Shown one piece after another: positions 34,783-43,119 of a DNA stretch of 44,862 nt; positions within the stretch are counted from its first letter, which is position 1; each line of letters starts with the position of its first letter. The notes under the pieces were generated by a model. The model had not been told where the DNA came from, searched no databases, and saw only the letters and a program-made list of their open reading frames with translations. The stretch is taken from positions 1 to 44,862 of the forward strand of contig NZ_CAKASM010000030.1 of NCBI RefSeq assembly GCF_916858675.1, written 5' to 3'. This DNA is from Sphingomonas sp. Leaf21. GTDB lineage: Bacteria; Pseudomonadota; Alphaproteobacteria; Sphingomonadales; Sphingomonadaceae. The translations under genes were made by a program, and so were the position numbers.

Positions 34783-37211
34783 ATCACGTTCCAGATTTCC
34801 TCGGCATATTGCCGGATGGTGCGGTCGGAGGAGAACCAGCCGACATTGGCGACATTGTGGATCGCCGAGGCGGTCCAGCCCGCCCGGTCGCGATAGCGTT
34901 GGTCGACGCTCCGCTGTGCGGCGGCATAGGCATCGAAATCGGCGGCGACCATGAACCAGTCGCCGTCATAGAGTCCCCCCATCAGGCCCGCATAACGGCC
35001 GGGATCGTCGGGCGAGAAGACACCCGAGGCGATGGCGGAGACGGCCTGGCGCAACTCGGGGCTGCCCTCGATCACCTCGCGCGGGTTGTACCCGTCGCGA
35101 CGCTTGGCGGCGACCTCGTCGGCGGTGAGGCCGAAGATGACGATATGCTCGTCGCCGACATGCTCCTTGATCTCGACATTGGCACCGTCGAGCGTGCCGA
35201 TGGTCAGCGCGCCGTTGAGCGCGAACTTCATGTTGCCGGTGCCCGACGCCTCCATGCCCGCGGTCGAGATCTGTTCGGACAGGTCGGCGGCGGGGATGAT
35301 CTTCTCGGCCAGGCTGACATTATAGTTGGGGATGAACCCGACCTTCAGCAGATGGCCGACGCTGGGGTCCGAATTGACCCGGCGGGCGACATCGTTGGCC
35401 AGTTTGATGACCAGCTTGGCGTTGTGATAGCTCGACGCGGCCTTGCCGGCGAACAGCTTGACTCGCGGCGTCCAGTCCCGCTCCGGATGGCTGCGGATCT
35501 GGTCGTAGAGCGCGACCGTCTCGATGATATTGAGAAGCTGGCGCTTATATTCGTGGATGCGTTTGATCTGGACGTCGAACAGCGCGTCCGGGTCCACGCG
35601 GAGGCCGTTCGATTCCCGAAGATAATTTGCCAGCCCCACCTTGTTCGAACGTTTGATGGCGAGAAACCGTTCCCGAAAATTCGCATCGTCCGCGAATTCG
35701 GTGAGCGCTACCAGTCGCTCGGCATCATCCTCGAAACCCGGCCCGATCGCCTCGCGGATCAGCGCGGTCAGTTGCGGGTTGCATTGCTGGAGCCAGCGGC
35801 GCGGGGTGATGCCGTTGGTCTTGTTGTTGATCCGCGTCGGATAGAGGTGGTGGAGGTCGGCGAAGACCGTCTTCTTCATCAGCTCGGTGTGGAGCGCGGC
35901 CACACCGTTGACGCTGTGGCTGCCCGCAAAGGCCAGGTTGGCCATGCGCACCCGCCGCTCGCCGCCCTCGTCGATCAGGCTGATCGCGGCGATGGCGCGG
36001 TCGTCCACCCCCTCGACCCCACGCGCCTCGCGCAGCAGCTTGGCGTTGATCGCGTAGATGAGCTGCATGTGGCGCGGCAGCAGCCGCTCGAACAGATGGA
36101 GCGGCCAGCTTTCCAGCGCCTCGGGCAGCAGCGTGTGGTTGGTATAGCCGAAGGTGCGGCGCGTGATGTCCCACGCCTCGTCGAAACCCAGGTCGTGATG
36201 ATCGACCAGCAGCCGCATCAGTTCCGCGACCGAGACGGCGGGATGGGTGTCGTTGAGCTGGATCGCCGCCTTGTCCGGAAGCGTCCGAATGTCATGGAAA
36301 TACTGGATATGCCGCCGGACGATGTCCTGGATCGACGCCGACGAGAAGAAATATTCCTGCCGCAGCCGAAGTTCCTGGCCCGCGGGCGAGCTGTCCGAGG
36401 GATAGAGGACGCGGACCAGCGTCTCCGCCGCCAGCTGTCCGGCCAGCGCGCCGGTATAGTCGCCCGCATTGAACCGATCGAGCCGGATCGGGTCGATCGC
36501 CTGCGCGGTCCAGAGGCGCAGCGTGTTGACCCGCTTGCCGCGCCAGCCGACGACGGGCGTGTCGACCGCGATCGCCTCGACCGCCTCGGCGGGTTTCCAA
36601 TGGACCGCGCCCGTCTCGGTGCCGATCACCTCGCCGCCGAAGCCGACGAAATAGGCGCTCTCACGCCGCTCGAACTCCCAGGGATTGCCGTGGCTCAGCC
36701 AGGTTTCGGGCAATTCGATCTGCCAGCCATCGTCGATCCGCTGGCGGAACATGCCGTTCACATAGCGGATGCCATAGCCGTACGCGGGGAGGTCGAGGCT
36801 GGCGAGGCTTTCCATGAAGCAGGCCGCCAGCCGTCCCAGGCCGCCATTGCCCAGCGCGGCGTCGGGTTCGATTTCCTCCAGGTCGGCCAGGTCCACGCCC
36901 AGATTCTGGAGCGCGCCCGCCACCTGCGCCATGACGCCCAGATTGGACAGCGCGTCGCGCAGCAGCCGACCGATCAGGAATTCCAGGCTGAGATAATAGA
37001 CCCGCTTGGCACCCGCCGCATGTGCCTCGCGCGTGGAGGCCATCCAGCGTTCGATGATGCCGTTGCGGACGGTCAGGATGGTCGCGGCCAGCCAGTCGTG
37101 GCGGCGGGCATTGGCGGCGTCCTTGCCGATCCGGTGCACCAGCGTGTCGACGATCGCGTCGGCCAGCGGTCCGGTATCGTCGACATGCAAGGTGGTGATG
37201 GTGGTCGTCAT
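34779..37211 (-). CDS. glgP: Glycogen/alpha-glucan phosphorylase
   Basis: GlgP releases glucose-1-phosphate from glycogen. The 810-residue GT35 enzyme has YYLSLEFLIGR, the GNGGLGRLAACFM segment, and the PLP-lysine motif EASGTGNMKFALNGA near residue 660. The ATG at 37211 gives a normal family N-terminus; another ATG at 37280 would add 23 residues without homology expected. It is the first gene of glgP-glgB-glgC-glgA-pgm-glgX, which holds both synthesis and breakdown. Confidence 0.97.
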   Translation of the reverse strand: MTTTITTLHVDDTGPLADAIVDTLVHRIGKDAANARRHDWLAATILTVRNGIIERWMASTREAHAAGAKRVYYLSLEFLIGRLLRDALSNLGVMAQVAGALQNLGVDLADLEEIEPDAALGNGGLGRLAACFMESLASLDLPAYGYGIRYVNGMFRQRIDDGWQIELPETWLSHGNPWEFERRESAYFVGFGGEVIGTETGAVHWKPAEAVEAIAVDTPVVGWRGKRVNTLRLWTAQAIDPIRLDRFNAGDYTGALAGQLAAETLVRVLYPSDSSPAGQELRLRQEYFFSSASIQDIVRRHIQYFHDIRTLPDKAAIQLNDTHPAVSVAELMRLLVDHHDLGFDEAWDITRRTFGYTNHTLLPEALESWPLHLFERLLPRHMQLIYAINAKLLREARGVEGVDDRAIAAISLIDEGGERRVRMANLAFAGSHSVNGVAALHTELMKKTVFADLHHLYPTRINNKTNGITPRRWLQQCNPQLTALIREAIGPGFEDDAERLVALTEFADDANFRERFLAIKRSNKVGLANYLRESNGLRVDPDALFDVQIKRIHEYKRQLLNIIETVALYDQIRSHPERDWTPRVKLFAGKAASSYHNAKLVIKLANDVARRVNSDPSVGHLLKVGFIPNYNVSLAEKIIPAADLSEQISTAGMEASGTGNMKFALNGALTIGTLDGANVEIKEHVGDEHIVIFGLTADEVAAKRRDGYNPREVIEGSPELRQAVSAIASGVFSPDDPGRYAGLMGGLYDGDWFMVAADFDAYAAAQRSVDQRYRDRAGWTASAIHNVANVGWFSSDRTIRQYAEEIWNVM

Positions 37212-37283
37212 TGATTCAGGCGTCCCTGTCGATCCAGTTGCACTCAGATTAACCACGTCAGGATTGAAGTCACGCGGCATTAC

Positions 37284-37297
37284 TTCGCAACTGCGAA
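37284..37297. promoter_or_regulatory. Possible operator upstream of the glycogen operon
   Basis: TTCGCAacTGCGAA is a 14-bp palindrome (6-bp arms) in the 93-bp gap between mntH and glgP, both minus strand. It has the size and symmetry of a LacI-family operator and no T-run, so terminator function is unlikely. No regulator gene is nearby. Confidence 0.3.
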
Positions 37298-37304
37298 AAC
37301 GAGA

Positions 37305-38615
37305 TCAGCCCCTTGCCAGCCCCCACAACAATGTAAGGTTAAGGCCGATGATTATCGCCGCGATGACCCAGGCCAGGATGCGCAGCCAGAACGGACTGGC
37401 GAAGGGGCCCATCATCCCCTTGTCGGCGGTGAAGCGGACCAGAGGCACCACCGCGAAGGGAAGCTGGAGGCTCAGGATCACCTGACTGAGCACCAGCAGC
37501 CTGGTCGCACCCGCCTGTCCGCTTGCCCCGACGACCAGCACGGCGGGGATGATGGCGAGGCCGCGCGTGATGAGCCGCCGCAGCCAGGGTGCGAGCCGCA
37601 GGTCGAGGAATCCCTCCATCACGATCTGCCCGGCCAGCGTGCCCGTCACCGTCGAATTCTGGCCAGAGGCGAGCAGCGCGATGCCGAACACCACGCTCGC
37701 CGCGCCCGCGCCCAGCATCGGGGCGAGCAGGCGGTAGGCCTGGTCGATCTCCGCCACGTCGGTACGCCCGGCGACATGGAAGGTCGCGGCGGCCACGATC
37801 AGGATCGCGGCGTTGATGAAGAAGGCGAAGAACAAGGCGACCGTACTGTCGATCGTCGCCATCTTGATCGCATCGCGCTTGCCGTTCTCGGACTCGTCGA
37901 AAGCGCGGGTCTGCACCACCGAGGAGTGGAGGTAGAGGTTATGCGGCATCACCGTCGCGCCGAGAATGCCGATCGCGATATAGAGCATCGCCGGGTCGGT
38001 GAGGATCCGCGTCGTCGGCACGAACCCCGCCATCACCGCCCCCGGATCGGGGCGCGAGGCGAACAGCTCGTACAGGAAGCAACCGCCGATGATGAGCAGC
38101 AGCGCGATGATGAACGCCTCGATCTTGCGGAAGCCGTAACGCTGGAGCGCCAGGATCAGGAAGACGTCGAACCCGGTGATGAGCACGCCCCACACCAAGG
38201 GCAGGTCGAACAACAGTTGCAGCGCGATGGCGGTGCCGAGTACCTCGGCCAGGTCGCACGCGATGATCGCGATCTCGCAGAGCAGCCACAGGATTCGCGA
38301 GACGGGCCTGGAATAGGCCGCGCGGCACGCCTGGGCCAGGTCCATCCCGGCGGCGATGCCCAGCCGCGCCGACAGCGCCTGCAGGATCATCGCCATGATG
38401 TTGGACAACAGGATGACCGACAGCAGCGTATAGCCATAGGCGGAGCCGCCCGCGATGTCGGTCGCCCAGTTGCCGGGGTCCATATAGCCGACCGCGACGA
38501 GATAGCCCGGCCCGGCAAAGGCGAACAGCCGCCGCAGGAAGGACGCCCCCTCCGGAATCACGATCGAACGATGGCTTTCGGCAAGCGAGCGGGTGGCGGG
38601 CGTGGCTACGGTCAT
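37305..38615 (-). CDS. mntH: Nramp-family divalent metal (Mn2+) transporter
   Basis: The 436-residue inner-membrane protein imports Mn2+ (and perhaps Fe2+) with protons. Eleven helices are visible, with the metal-site motifs GYMDPGNWATD in helix 1 (about residue 45) and TVMPHNLYLHSS in helix 6 (about 218). The ATG is at 38615. No typical MntR or Fur site was recognised upstream; the arms CAACGC/GCGTTG at 38643-38668 are too weak to call. Confidence 0.95.
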   Translation of the reverse strand: MTVATPATRSLAESHRSIVIPEGASFLRRLFAFAGPGYLVAVGYMDPGNWATDIAGGSAYGYTLLSVILLSNIMAMILQALSARLGIAAGMDLAQACRAAYSRPVSRILWLLCEIAIIACDLAEVLGTAIALQLLFDLPLVWGVLITGFDVFLILALQRYGFRKIEAFIIALLLIIGGCFLYELFASRPDPGAVMAGFVPTTRILTDPAMLYIAIGILGATVMPHNLYLHSSVVQTRAFDESENGKRDAIKMATIDSTVALFFAFFINAAILIVAAATFHVAGRTDVAEIDQAYRLLAPMLGAGAASVVFGIALLASGQNSTVTGTLAGQIVMEGFLDLRLAPWLRRLITRGLAIIPAVLVVGASGQAGATRLLVLSQVILSLQLPFAVVPLVRFTADKGMMGPFASPFWLRILAWVIAAIIIGLNLTLLWGLARG

Positions 38616-38678
38616 CGACCTTCAGATGTGACGGAAGTTCGCCAACGCGACAACCCGGCAAAGCGTTGCGGTGGATCA

Positions 38679-38812
38679 ATACTCCTCCCCGCCACGGGGA
38701 GGGGGACCATGCGCAGCATGGTGGAGGGGGGCTTCCACAAAGGTCACTCTACGCGGAAGCCCCCCTCCGTCAGCGCTTCCGCGCTGCCACCTCCCCGCAT
38801 CGGGGAGGATTA
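38679..38812. repeat. Palindromic repeat, class 1 (copy c), between mntH and ubiA
   Basis: About 134 bp with ends ACTCCTCCCC and GGGGAGGAT and inner hairpins CCCCgccaCGGGG, GGACCATGcgCAGCATGGT, GCTTCCaca..GGAAGC and CAGCGCTTCCGCGCTG. Its right end shares bases with the ubiA stop codon. The frame corresponding to the translated frame of copies a and b is open here too, though no gene is expected. Confidence 0.88.
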
Positions 38813-39733
38813 AAGGCTGCTGCCCACCACCGCGCAGGCCAGCGCCATCAGCAACCCGGCAAAACGGTTCGACCGGAACCGGTACAGCGTGCCCGCGCCG
38901 TCGTCGGGCCTGAGCGTCACCACCTGCCACGCCAGGTGAAGCGCGACCGGGGTCAGCGCGGCGACCGCAAGCGGGTCGGGCCGGACCAGCCAGATCGCCC
39001 CCGCCCAGCACAGCACCGCCACGGCATAGAACGCCCCGACGCCCGGCTTCACATGCGCCCCCATGCGCAATGCCGAGGACCGCACGCCGATCAGCGCGTC
39101 GTCCTCGCGGTCCTGCAACGCATAGATGGTGTCATATCCGATCACCCAGGCGATCGACCCGGCATAGAGCAGCCAGAGCGGTGCGGAGAGGGCGCCCGCC
39201 ACCTCCGCCCAGCCGACCAGCGCAGCCCAGCTGAACACCATGCCCAGCCAGGCCTGCGGCCACCAGGTGATCCGCTTCATGAAGGGGTAGGCCGCGACCG
39301 GCGCCAGGCTCGCCACCGCGACGATCGCGGCGAGCGGGCGTAGCTGGACCAGTACGACGAGCCCGATCAGGCAAAGCGCGACCAGCCAGATCGCCGCCAG
39401 CTTCACCGACACCAGACCCGAGGGGATCGGACGCGCGCGGGTCCGGGCGACCTTGGCGTCCAGGTCGCGGTCGACGATGTCGTTGAAGACGCAACCAGCG
39501 CCCCGCATCGCGATCGAGCCGAGCAGAAACCACAGGATCAGCGGCCAGCGCTGCGGCAGCCCCCCTGCCAGCGCGATCGCCCAGACGCCGGGCCAGAAGA
39601 GCAGCCACCAGCCGATCGGCCGGTCGAACCGGGCGAGCAGCGCCAGCCCCCGCAGGCGGGGCGGCAGCCGGCCGACCAGCCCCTTATGCTCGCTATCGGG
39701 TACGATCTCGATGGTCCTGGGCTCGGTAGTCAT
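38810..39733 (-). CDS. ubiA: 4-hydroxybenzoate polyprenyltransferase
   Basis: UbiA joins a polyprenyl chain to 4-hydroxybenzoate in ubiquinone synthesis. The 307-residue membrane protein has both Asp-rich prenyl-diphosphate motifs, NDIVDRDLDAKVARTRARP and YDTIYALQDREDD, and about eight helices. The ATG at 39733 begins MTTEPRT; a longer open frame upstream lacks support. The sequence fits UbiA better than heme O synthase. The stop lies within repeat class 1 copy c. Confidence 0.95.
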   Translation of the reverse strand: MTTEPRTIEIVPDSEHKGLVGRLPPRLRGLALLARFDRPIGWWLLFWPGVWAIALAGGLPQRWPLILWFLLGSIAMRGAGCVFNDIVDRDLDAKVARTRARPIPSGLVSVKLAAIWLVALCLIGLVVLVQLRPLAAIVAVASLAPVAAYPFMKRITWWPQAWLGMVFSWAALVGWAEVAGALSAPLWLLYAGSIAWVIGYDTIYALQDREDDALIGVRSSALRMGAHVKPGVGAFYAVAVLCWAGAIWLVRPDPLAVAALTPVALHLAWQVVTLRPDDGAGTLYRFRSNRFAGLLMALACAVVGSSL

Positions 39734-39821
39734 GCCCTGCGGCCTATGGGGGCGACCCGTGGCGCGCAAGTCCGTTCGCGGCTATCAGCGGCTTCGTGTC
39801 ACCTCGTCCCGTCTTTCCCGT

Positions 39822-39968
39822 ATGATCGGCCTGTCGGTCGCGGTCGGCCGCTTCGTCGAGGCGCTGTTCTGGGCGATCCTGCGCGTCGCGGGGATGGTCG
39901 GCGGCGTGGTGCTGCTCGGTGTGGTGGGGATGATCCTGCTCTGGTGGCTGATCCGTCGCCGCCGCTGA
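39822..39968 (+). CDS. Possible 48-residue single-pass membrane protein
   Basis: A short frame from ATG 39822 to TGA encodes a hydrophobic segment (about residues 18-43, ending in ILLWWLI) followed by four Arg as a cytoplasmic anchor. It lies alone between ubiA and ppk2. There is no clear ribosome binding site and the frame is open upstream, so it may be fortuitous. Confidence 0.4.
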   Translation: MIGLSVAVGRFVEALFWAILRVAGMVGGVVLLGVVGMILLWWLIRRRR

Positions 39969-39999
39969 CGCTTCGATCCTCCCGGCGCCAAGGGGACCG

Positions 40000-40791
40000 C
40001 TATTTCGCCAGTCGCCCGTCCTCCAGTGCCGCCATCTCGAACGGGAACAGCAGCTCGGGATCGGGCAGCTTGACCTCCGCCGCGATCTCGGGCGGGGCGA
40101 TGCGGTTGAGGATGTGGCGGATGATCGCGATCCGCGCCTCCTTCTTGTCGTTGGCACGGACGATGTGCCACGGCGCGAAGGGGGTGTGGGTGCGGGTCAG
40201 CATCACATCGCGCGCCGCCGAATACTCCGCCCATTTCGCCTGCGCGACCTTGTCCATGTCGGACACCTTGAGCGCCTTGAGCGGATCGGTCCGCCGTGCC
40301 TCCAGCCGTTCCGCCTGCTCGTCCTTTGAGATGTCGAGCCAGATCTTGACCAGCCGGATGCCGCTTTCGACCAGCATCCGTTCGAAATCGGGGGCGTCGC
40401 GCAGGAAAGCCTCCTGCTCGGTGGCGGTCGAGAAGCCCATGACAACCTCCACCCCGGCGCGGTTGTACCAGCTCCGGTTGAAGATCACGATCTCTCCGGC
40501 GGCGGGCAGATGGTTGGCGTAGCGCTGGAAATACCATTGCGTGCGTTCGCGGTCGGAGGGCTTGGGCAGCGCCACGACGCGGGTGGCGCGGACCGAGAGA
40601 TGCTCGGTGATCCGCTTGATCGTCCCGTCCTTGCCCGCACCGTCGCGCCCCTCCAGCACGATGACGACGCGCTCGTCCGATCTGGCGTCCGATCTGGCGT
40701 CCGATTTGGCGTCCGAACCGGTCATCGCCATCTGGGTACGGACCAGCGCCAGTTGCAGCGCCTCCAGCTCCTCATGATAATGTTTCGCCAT
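40000..40791 (-). CDS. ppk2: Polyphosphate kinase 2 (PPK2 family)
   Basis: PPK2 moves phosphate between polyphosphate and nucleotides. The 263-residue P-loop kinase has Walker A EGRDGAGKDGTIKR, the lid/phosphate-site IFNRSWYNRAGVE, and RTDPLKALKVSDMD, typical of class I. The ATG at 40791 has an ideal AAAGGAGG five bases upstream; a GTG at 40797 falls inside that site and is rejected. Residues about 26-39 are SDAK/SDAR/SDAR/SDER tetrapeptide repeats. Confidence 0.94.
   Translation of the reverse strand: MAKHYHEELEALQLALVRTQMAMTGSDAKSDARSDARSDERVVIVLEGRDGAGKDGTIKRITEHLSVRATRVVALPKPSDRERTQWYFQRYANHLPAAGEIVIFNRSWYNRAGVEVVMGFSTATEQEAFLRDAPDFERMLVESGIRLVKIWLDISKDEQAERLEARRTDPLKALKVSDMDKVAQAKWAEYSAARDVMLTRTHTPFAPWHIVRANDKKEARIAIIRHILNRIAPPEIAAEVKLPDPELLFPFEMAALEDGRLAK
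40675..40716. repeat. 12-bp tandem repeat inside ppk2
   Basis: GTCCGATCTGGC occurs twice exactly, a third time with one change (GTCCGATTTGGC), then GTCCGA. Each unit adds four residues (SDAR/SDAK) near the N-terminus of PPK2 without a frameshift, just before the Walker strand. Confidence 0.9.
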
Positions 40792-40868
40792 CGTCACCTC
40801 CTTTGCGCGACAAACGCACGGTGCGGCAAAAGTGGCATGGCGCGCGTGACCCGTGTAAGCGTGCCGCC

Positions 40869-41612
40869 ATGCCCGCTACCCCCGCCTGGCCGCCGCAATC
40901 CACGCCCCGCCTGTTCGTCGACCAGCCGCTGGGGGAGGGGGCGATCCGCATCGACGGCCCCGCCGCGCATTATCTGGTGTCGGTGATGCGGACCAAGGTC
41001 GGCGATCCGGTCAAGCTGTTCGACGACCGCACCGGCGAATGGCTTGGCGTCGCCGCGTCGGTGGGCAAGCGCGACCTGACCCTCGACGTGACCGAGCTTC
41101 TGCGCGAGCGCGAGGCGGTGCCCGACCTGTGGCTGTGCGCCGCGCCGCTGAAGAAGGGACGTGTCGACTGGCTGGCGGAGAAGGCCTGCGAACTGGGCGT
41201 CGCACGGCTGGTGCCCGTCGTCACGCGCCGCACCGTCGTCGACAAGCCCAATACCGAACGGTTGCGCGCGCACATGATCGAGGCGGCCGAGCAATGCGGT
41301 CGCACGGCGCTTCCGCAAGTGGCCGAGCCGGTGAAGCTGCCCGCGCTGCTGCGCGACTGGCCGGAGGGGCGGGCGCTGTTCTTCGCCGATGAGAATGGCG
41401 GTGTTCCGGCGCTGGAGGCGATGCGCGCGCATTCCGGCCCCGCGGCGATCCTGATCGGGCCGGAGGGCGGCTTCGACGCGGGCGAGCGCGAGGCGATCCG
41501 CGCGCATCCCGGCGCCGTCGGTATCGGGCTTGGCCCGCGTATCCTTCGCGCCGATACGGCGGCGGCGGCGGCGGTGTCGCTATGGATGGCGGCGGCGGGC
41601 GACTGGCGTTGA
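40869..41612 (+). CDS. rsmE: 16S rRNA (uracil-1498-N3) methyltransferase
   Basis: RsmE methylates U1498 of 16S rRNA using SAM. The 247-residue protein has an N-terminal PUA-like domain and a C-terminal SPOUT knot with AILIGPEGGFDAGERE and LGPRILRADTAAAAA. The ATG at 40869 matches the usual family start (a short lead then RLFV). It precedes gshA by 45 bases and may be co-transcribed. Confidence 0.95.
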   Translation: MPATPAWPPQSTPRLFVDQPLGEGAIRIDGPAAHYLVSVMRTKVGDPVKLFDDRTGEWLGVAASVGKRDLTLDVTELLREREAVPDLWLCAAPLKKGRVDWLAEKACELGVARLVPVVTRRTVVDKPNTERLRAHMIEAAEQCGRTALPQVAEPVKLPALLRDWPEGRALFFADENGGVPALEAMRAHSGPAAILIGPEGGFDAGEREAIRAHPGAVGIGLGPRILRADTAAAAAVSLWMAAAGDWR

Positions 41613-41657
41613 TTCAGCCTATGGCGCGGATGCGCGCGCCCGCGTAAGGCGCGGTTC

Positions 41658-43031
41658 ATGAGCACCAAGACCGCGAGCACCGCCAAGGGCGCCATCATCG
41701 AATCGCGCGACCAGTTGATCGCGAGTTTCGCGCGCGGAGAAAAGCCGCGCGATCGCTGGCGGATCGGCACCGAGCATGAGAAATTCGTGTATGCGCTCGG
41801 CGATCACCACGCGCCCTCCTATAACGAACCCTCGGGCATCCGCGCGTTGCTCGGTCAGCTTGAGCAATATGGCTGGGAGCCGGTGCTGGAGGGCGGCAAC
41901 GTCATCGCGCTGAACGGCGCGGACGGATCGATCAGCCTTGAGCCCGCCGGACAGTTCGAGCTGTCGGGCGCGCCGCTCGACAATCTGCACCAGACCTGCG
42001 CCGAGACCGGCCGCCATCTGCAACAGGTGAAGGCGGCGGGCGATACGCTCGGCGTCGGCTTCCTGGGGCTGGGCATGTGGCCCGACAAGACCCGCGCCGA
42101 GCTGCCGATCATGCCCAAGGGCCGCTATGCGATCATGCTTCGCCACATGCCGCGTGTCGGCTCGCTCGGCCTCGACATGATGCTGCGGACGTCGACGATC
42201 CAGGTGAATCTGGATTACGCGTCCGAGGCCGACATGGTGAAGAAGTTCCGCGTCGGCCTCGCGCTCCAGCCGCTGGCGACGGCGCTGTTCGCCAACTCGC
42301 CCTTCACCGAAGGGAAGCCCAACGGCAAGCTGTCCTTCCGCAGCCATATCTGGTCCGACACCGACCCCGCCCGCACCGGCATGTTGCCCTTCGTGTTCGA
42401 GGACGGGTTCGGGTACGAGCGTTACGCCGACTATGCGCTCGATGTGCCGATGTACTTCGTCTACCGCGACGGCAAATATATCGACGCGGCGGGGCTGTCG
42501 TTCCGCGACTTCCTGAAGGGCGAGTTGTCGGTCCTGCCGGGCGAGCTGCCCACGATCGACGACTGGAACGACCATCTCTCGACCGCCTTTCCCGAGGTGC
42601 GGTTGAAGACCTTCCTCGAGATGCGTGGCGCCGATGGAGGCCCGTGGAACCGCATCTGCGCGCTGCCCGCGCTCTGGGTCGGCCTGCTCTATGACGATGG
42701 CGCACTCGATGCGGCCTGGGAGCTGGTCAAGGGCTGGTCGCTGACCGAGCGGCAGGCGTTGCGCGATTCGGTGCCCGAACTGGCGCTCGATGCGCCGCTG
42801 CCCGGCGGCGGACGCTTGCGCGACATCGCGGGCGAAGTGCTCGACATCGCGCATGGTGGCCTCGCGGCGCGCGCGCGGGTCAATGGGGCGGGCGATAACG
42901 AAACCGGCTTCCTCGACCCGCTGCGCGAGATCGTCCGCTCGGGCAAGGTGCCCGCGCAGGTGCTGCTCGATCGCTATCACGGCGAGTGGGGTGGGGATAT
43001 CTCGCGGGTTTACGGGGAAGCGAGCTTCTGA
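41658..43031 (+). CDS. gshA: Glutamate-cysteine ligase
   Basis: The enzyme makes gamma-glutamylcysteine, the first step to glutathione. The 457-residue protein belongs to the plant/alphaproteobacterial type of GCS: WRIGTEHEKFVYAL and SLEPAGQFELSGAPL (ATP/Mg site), MPKGRYAIMLRHMP, and a C-terminal region typical in length. The gene shows no truncation. gshB is not in the window. Confidence 0.95.
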   Translation: MSTKTASTAKGAIIESRDQLIASFARGEKPRDRWRIGTEHEKFVYALGDHHAPSYNEPSGIRALLGQLEQYGWEPVLEGGNVIALNGADGSISLEPAGQFELSGAPLDNLHQTCAETGRHLQQVKAAGDTLGVGFLGLGMWPDKTRAELPIMPKGRYAIMLRHMPRVGSLGLDMMLRTSTIQVNLDYASEADMVKKFRVGLALQPLATALFANSPFTEGKPNGKLSFRSHIWSDTDPARTGMLPFVFEDGFGYERYADYALDVPMYFVYRDGKYIDAAGLSFRDFLKGELSVLPGELPTIDDWNDHLSTAFPEVRLKTFLEMRGADGGPWNRICALPALWVGLLYDDGALDAAWELVKGWSLTERQALRDSVPELALDAPLPGGGRLRDIAGEVLDIAHGGLAARARVNGAGDNETGFLDPLREIVRSGKVPAQVLLDRYHGEWGGDISRVYGEASF

Positions 43032-43041
43032 CGGTTGCCAT

Positions 43042-43113
43042 GGCCTTCGACGGCGCTCGGGGCGGACGGACGTTCATCCCCCGGCCCGTTCGGCCTGAGC
43101 GACGTCGAAGGCC
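43042..43113. repeat. Inverted repeat between convergent gshA and the ICMT-like gene
   Basis: GGCCTTCGACG (43042-43052) pairs perfectly with CGTCGAAGGCC (43103-43113), extended by GCGCTC/GAGCG. It probably serves both convergent genes as a transcription end, without a T-run. Confidence 0.75.
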
Positions 43114-43119
43114 AAGGGA

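Noticed and set aside
38810..39733. Heme O synthase (cyoE/ctaB), a relative of UbiA
   Set aside because: Motifs NDIVDRDLDAKVARTRARP and YDTIYALQDREDD fit 4-hydroxybenzoate prenyltransferases, and it is not linked to the cyo genes.
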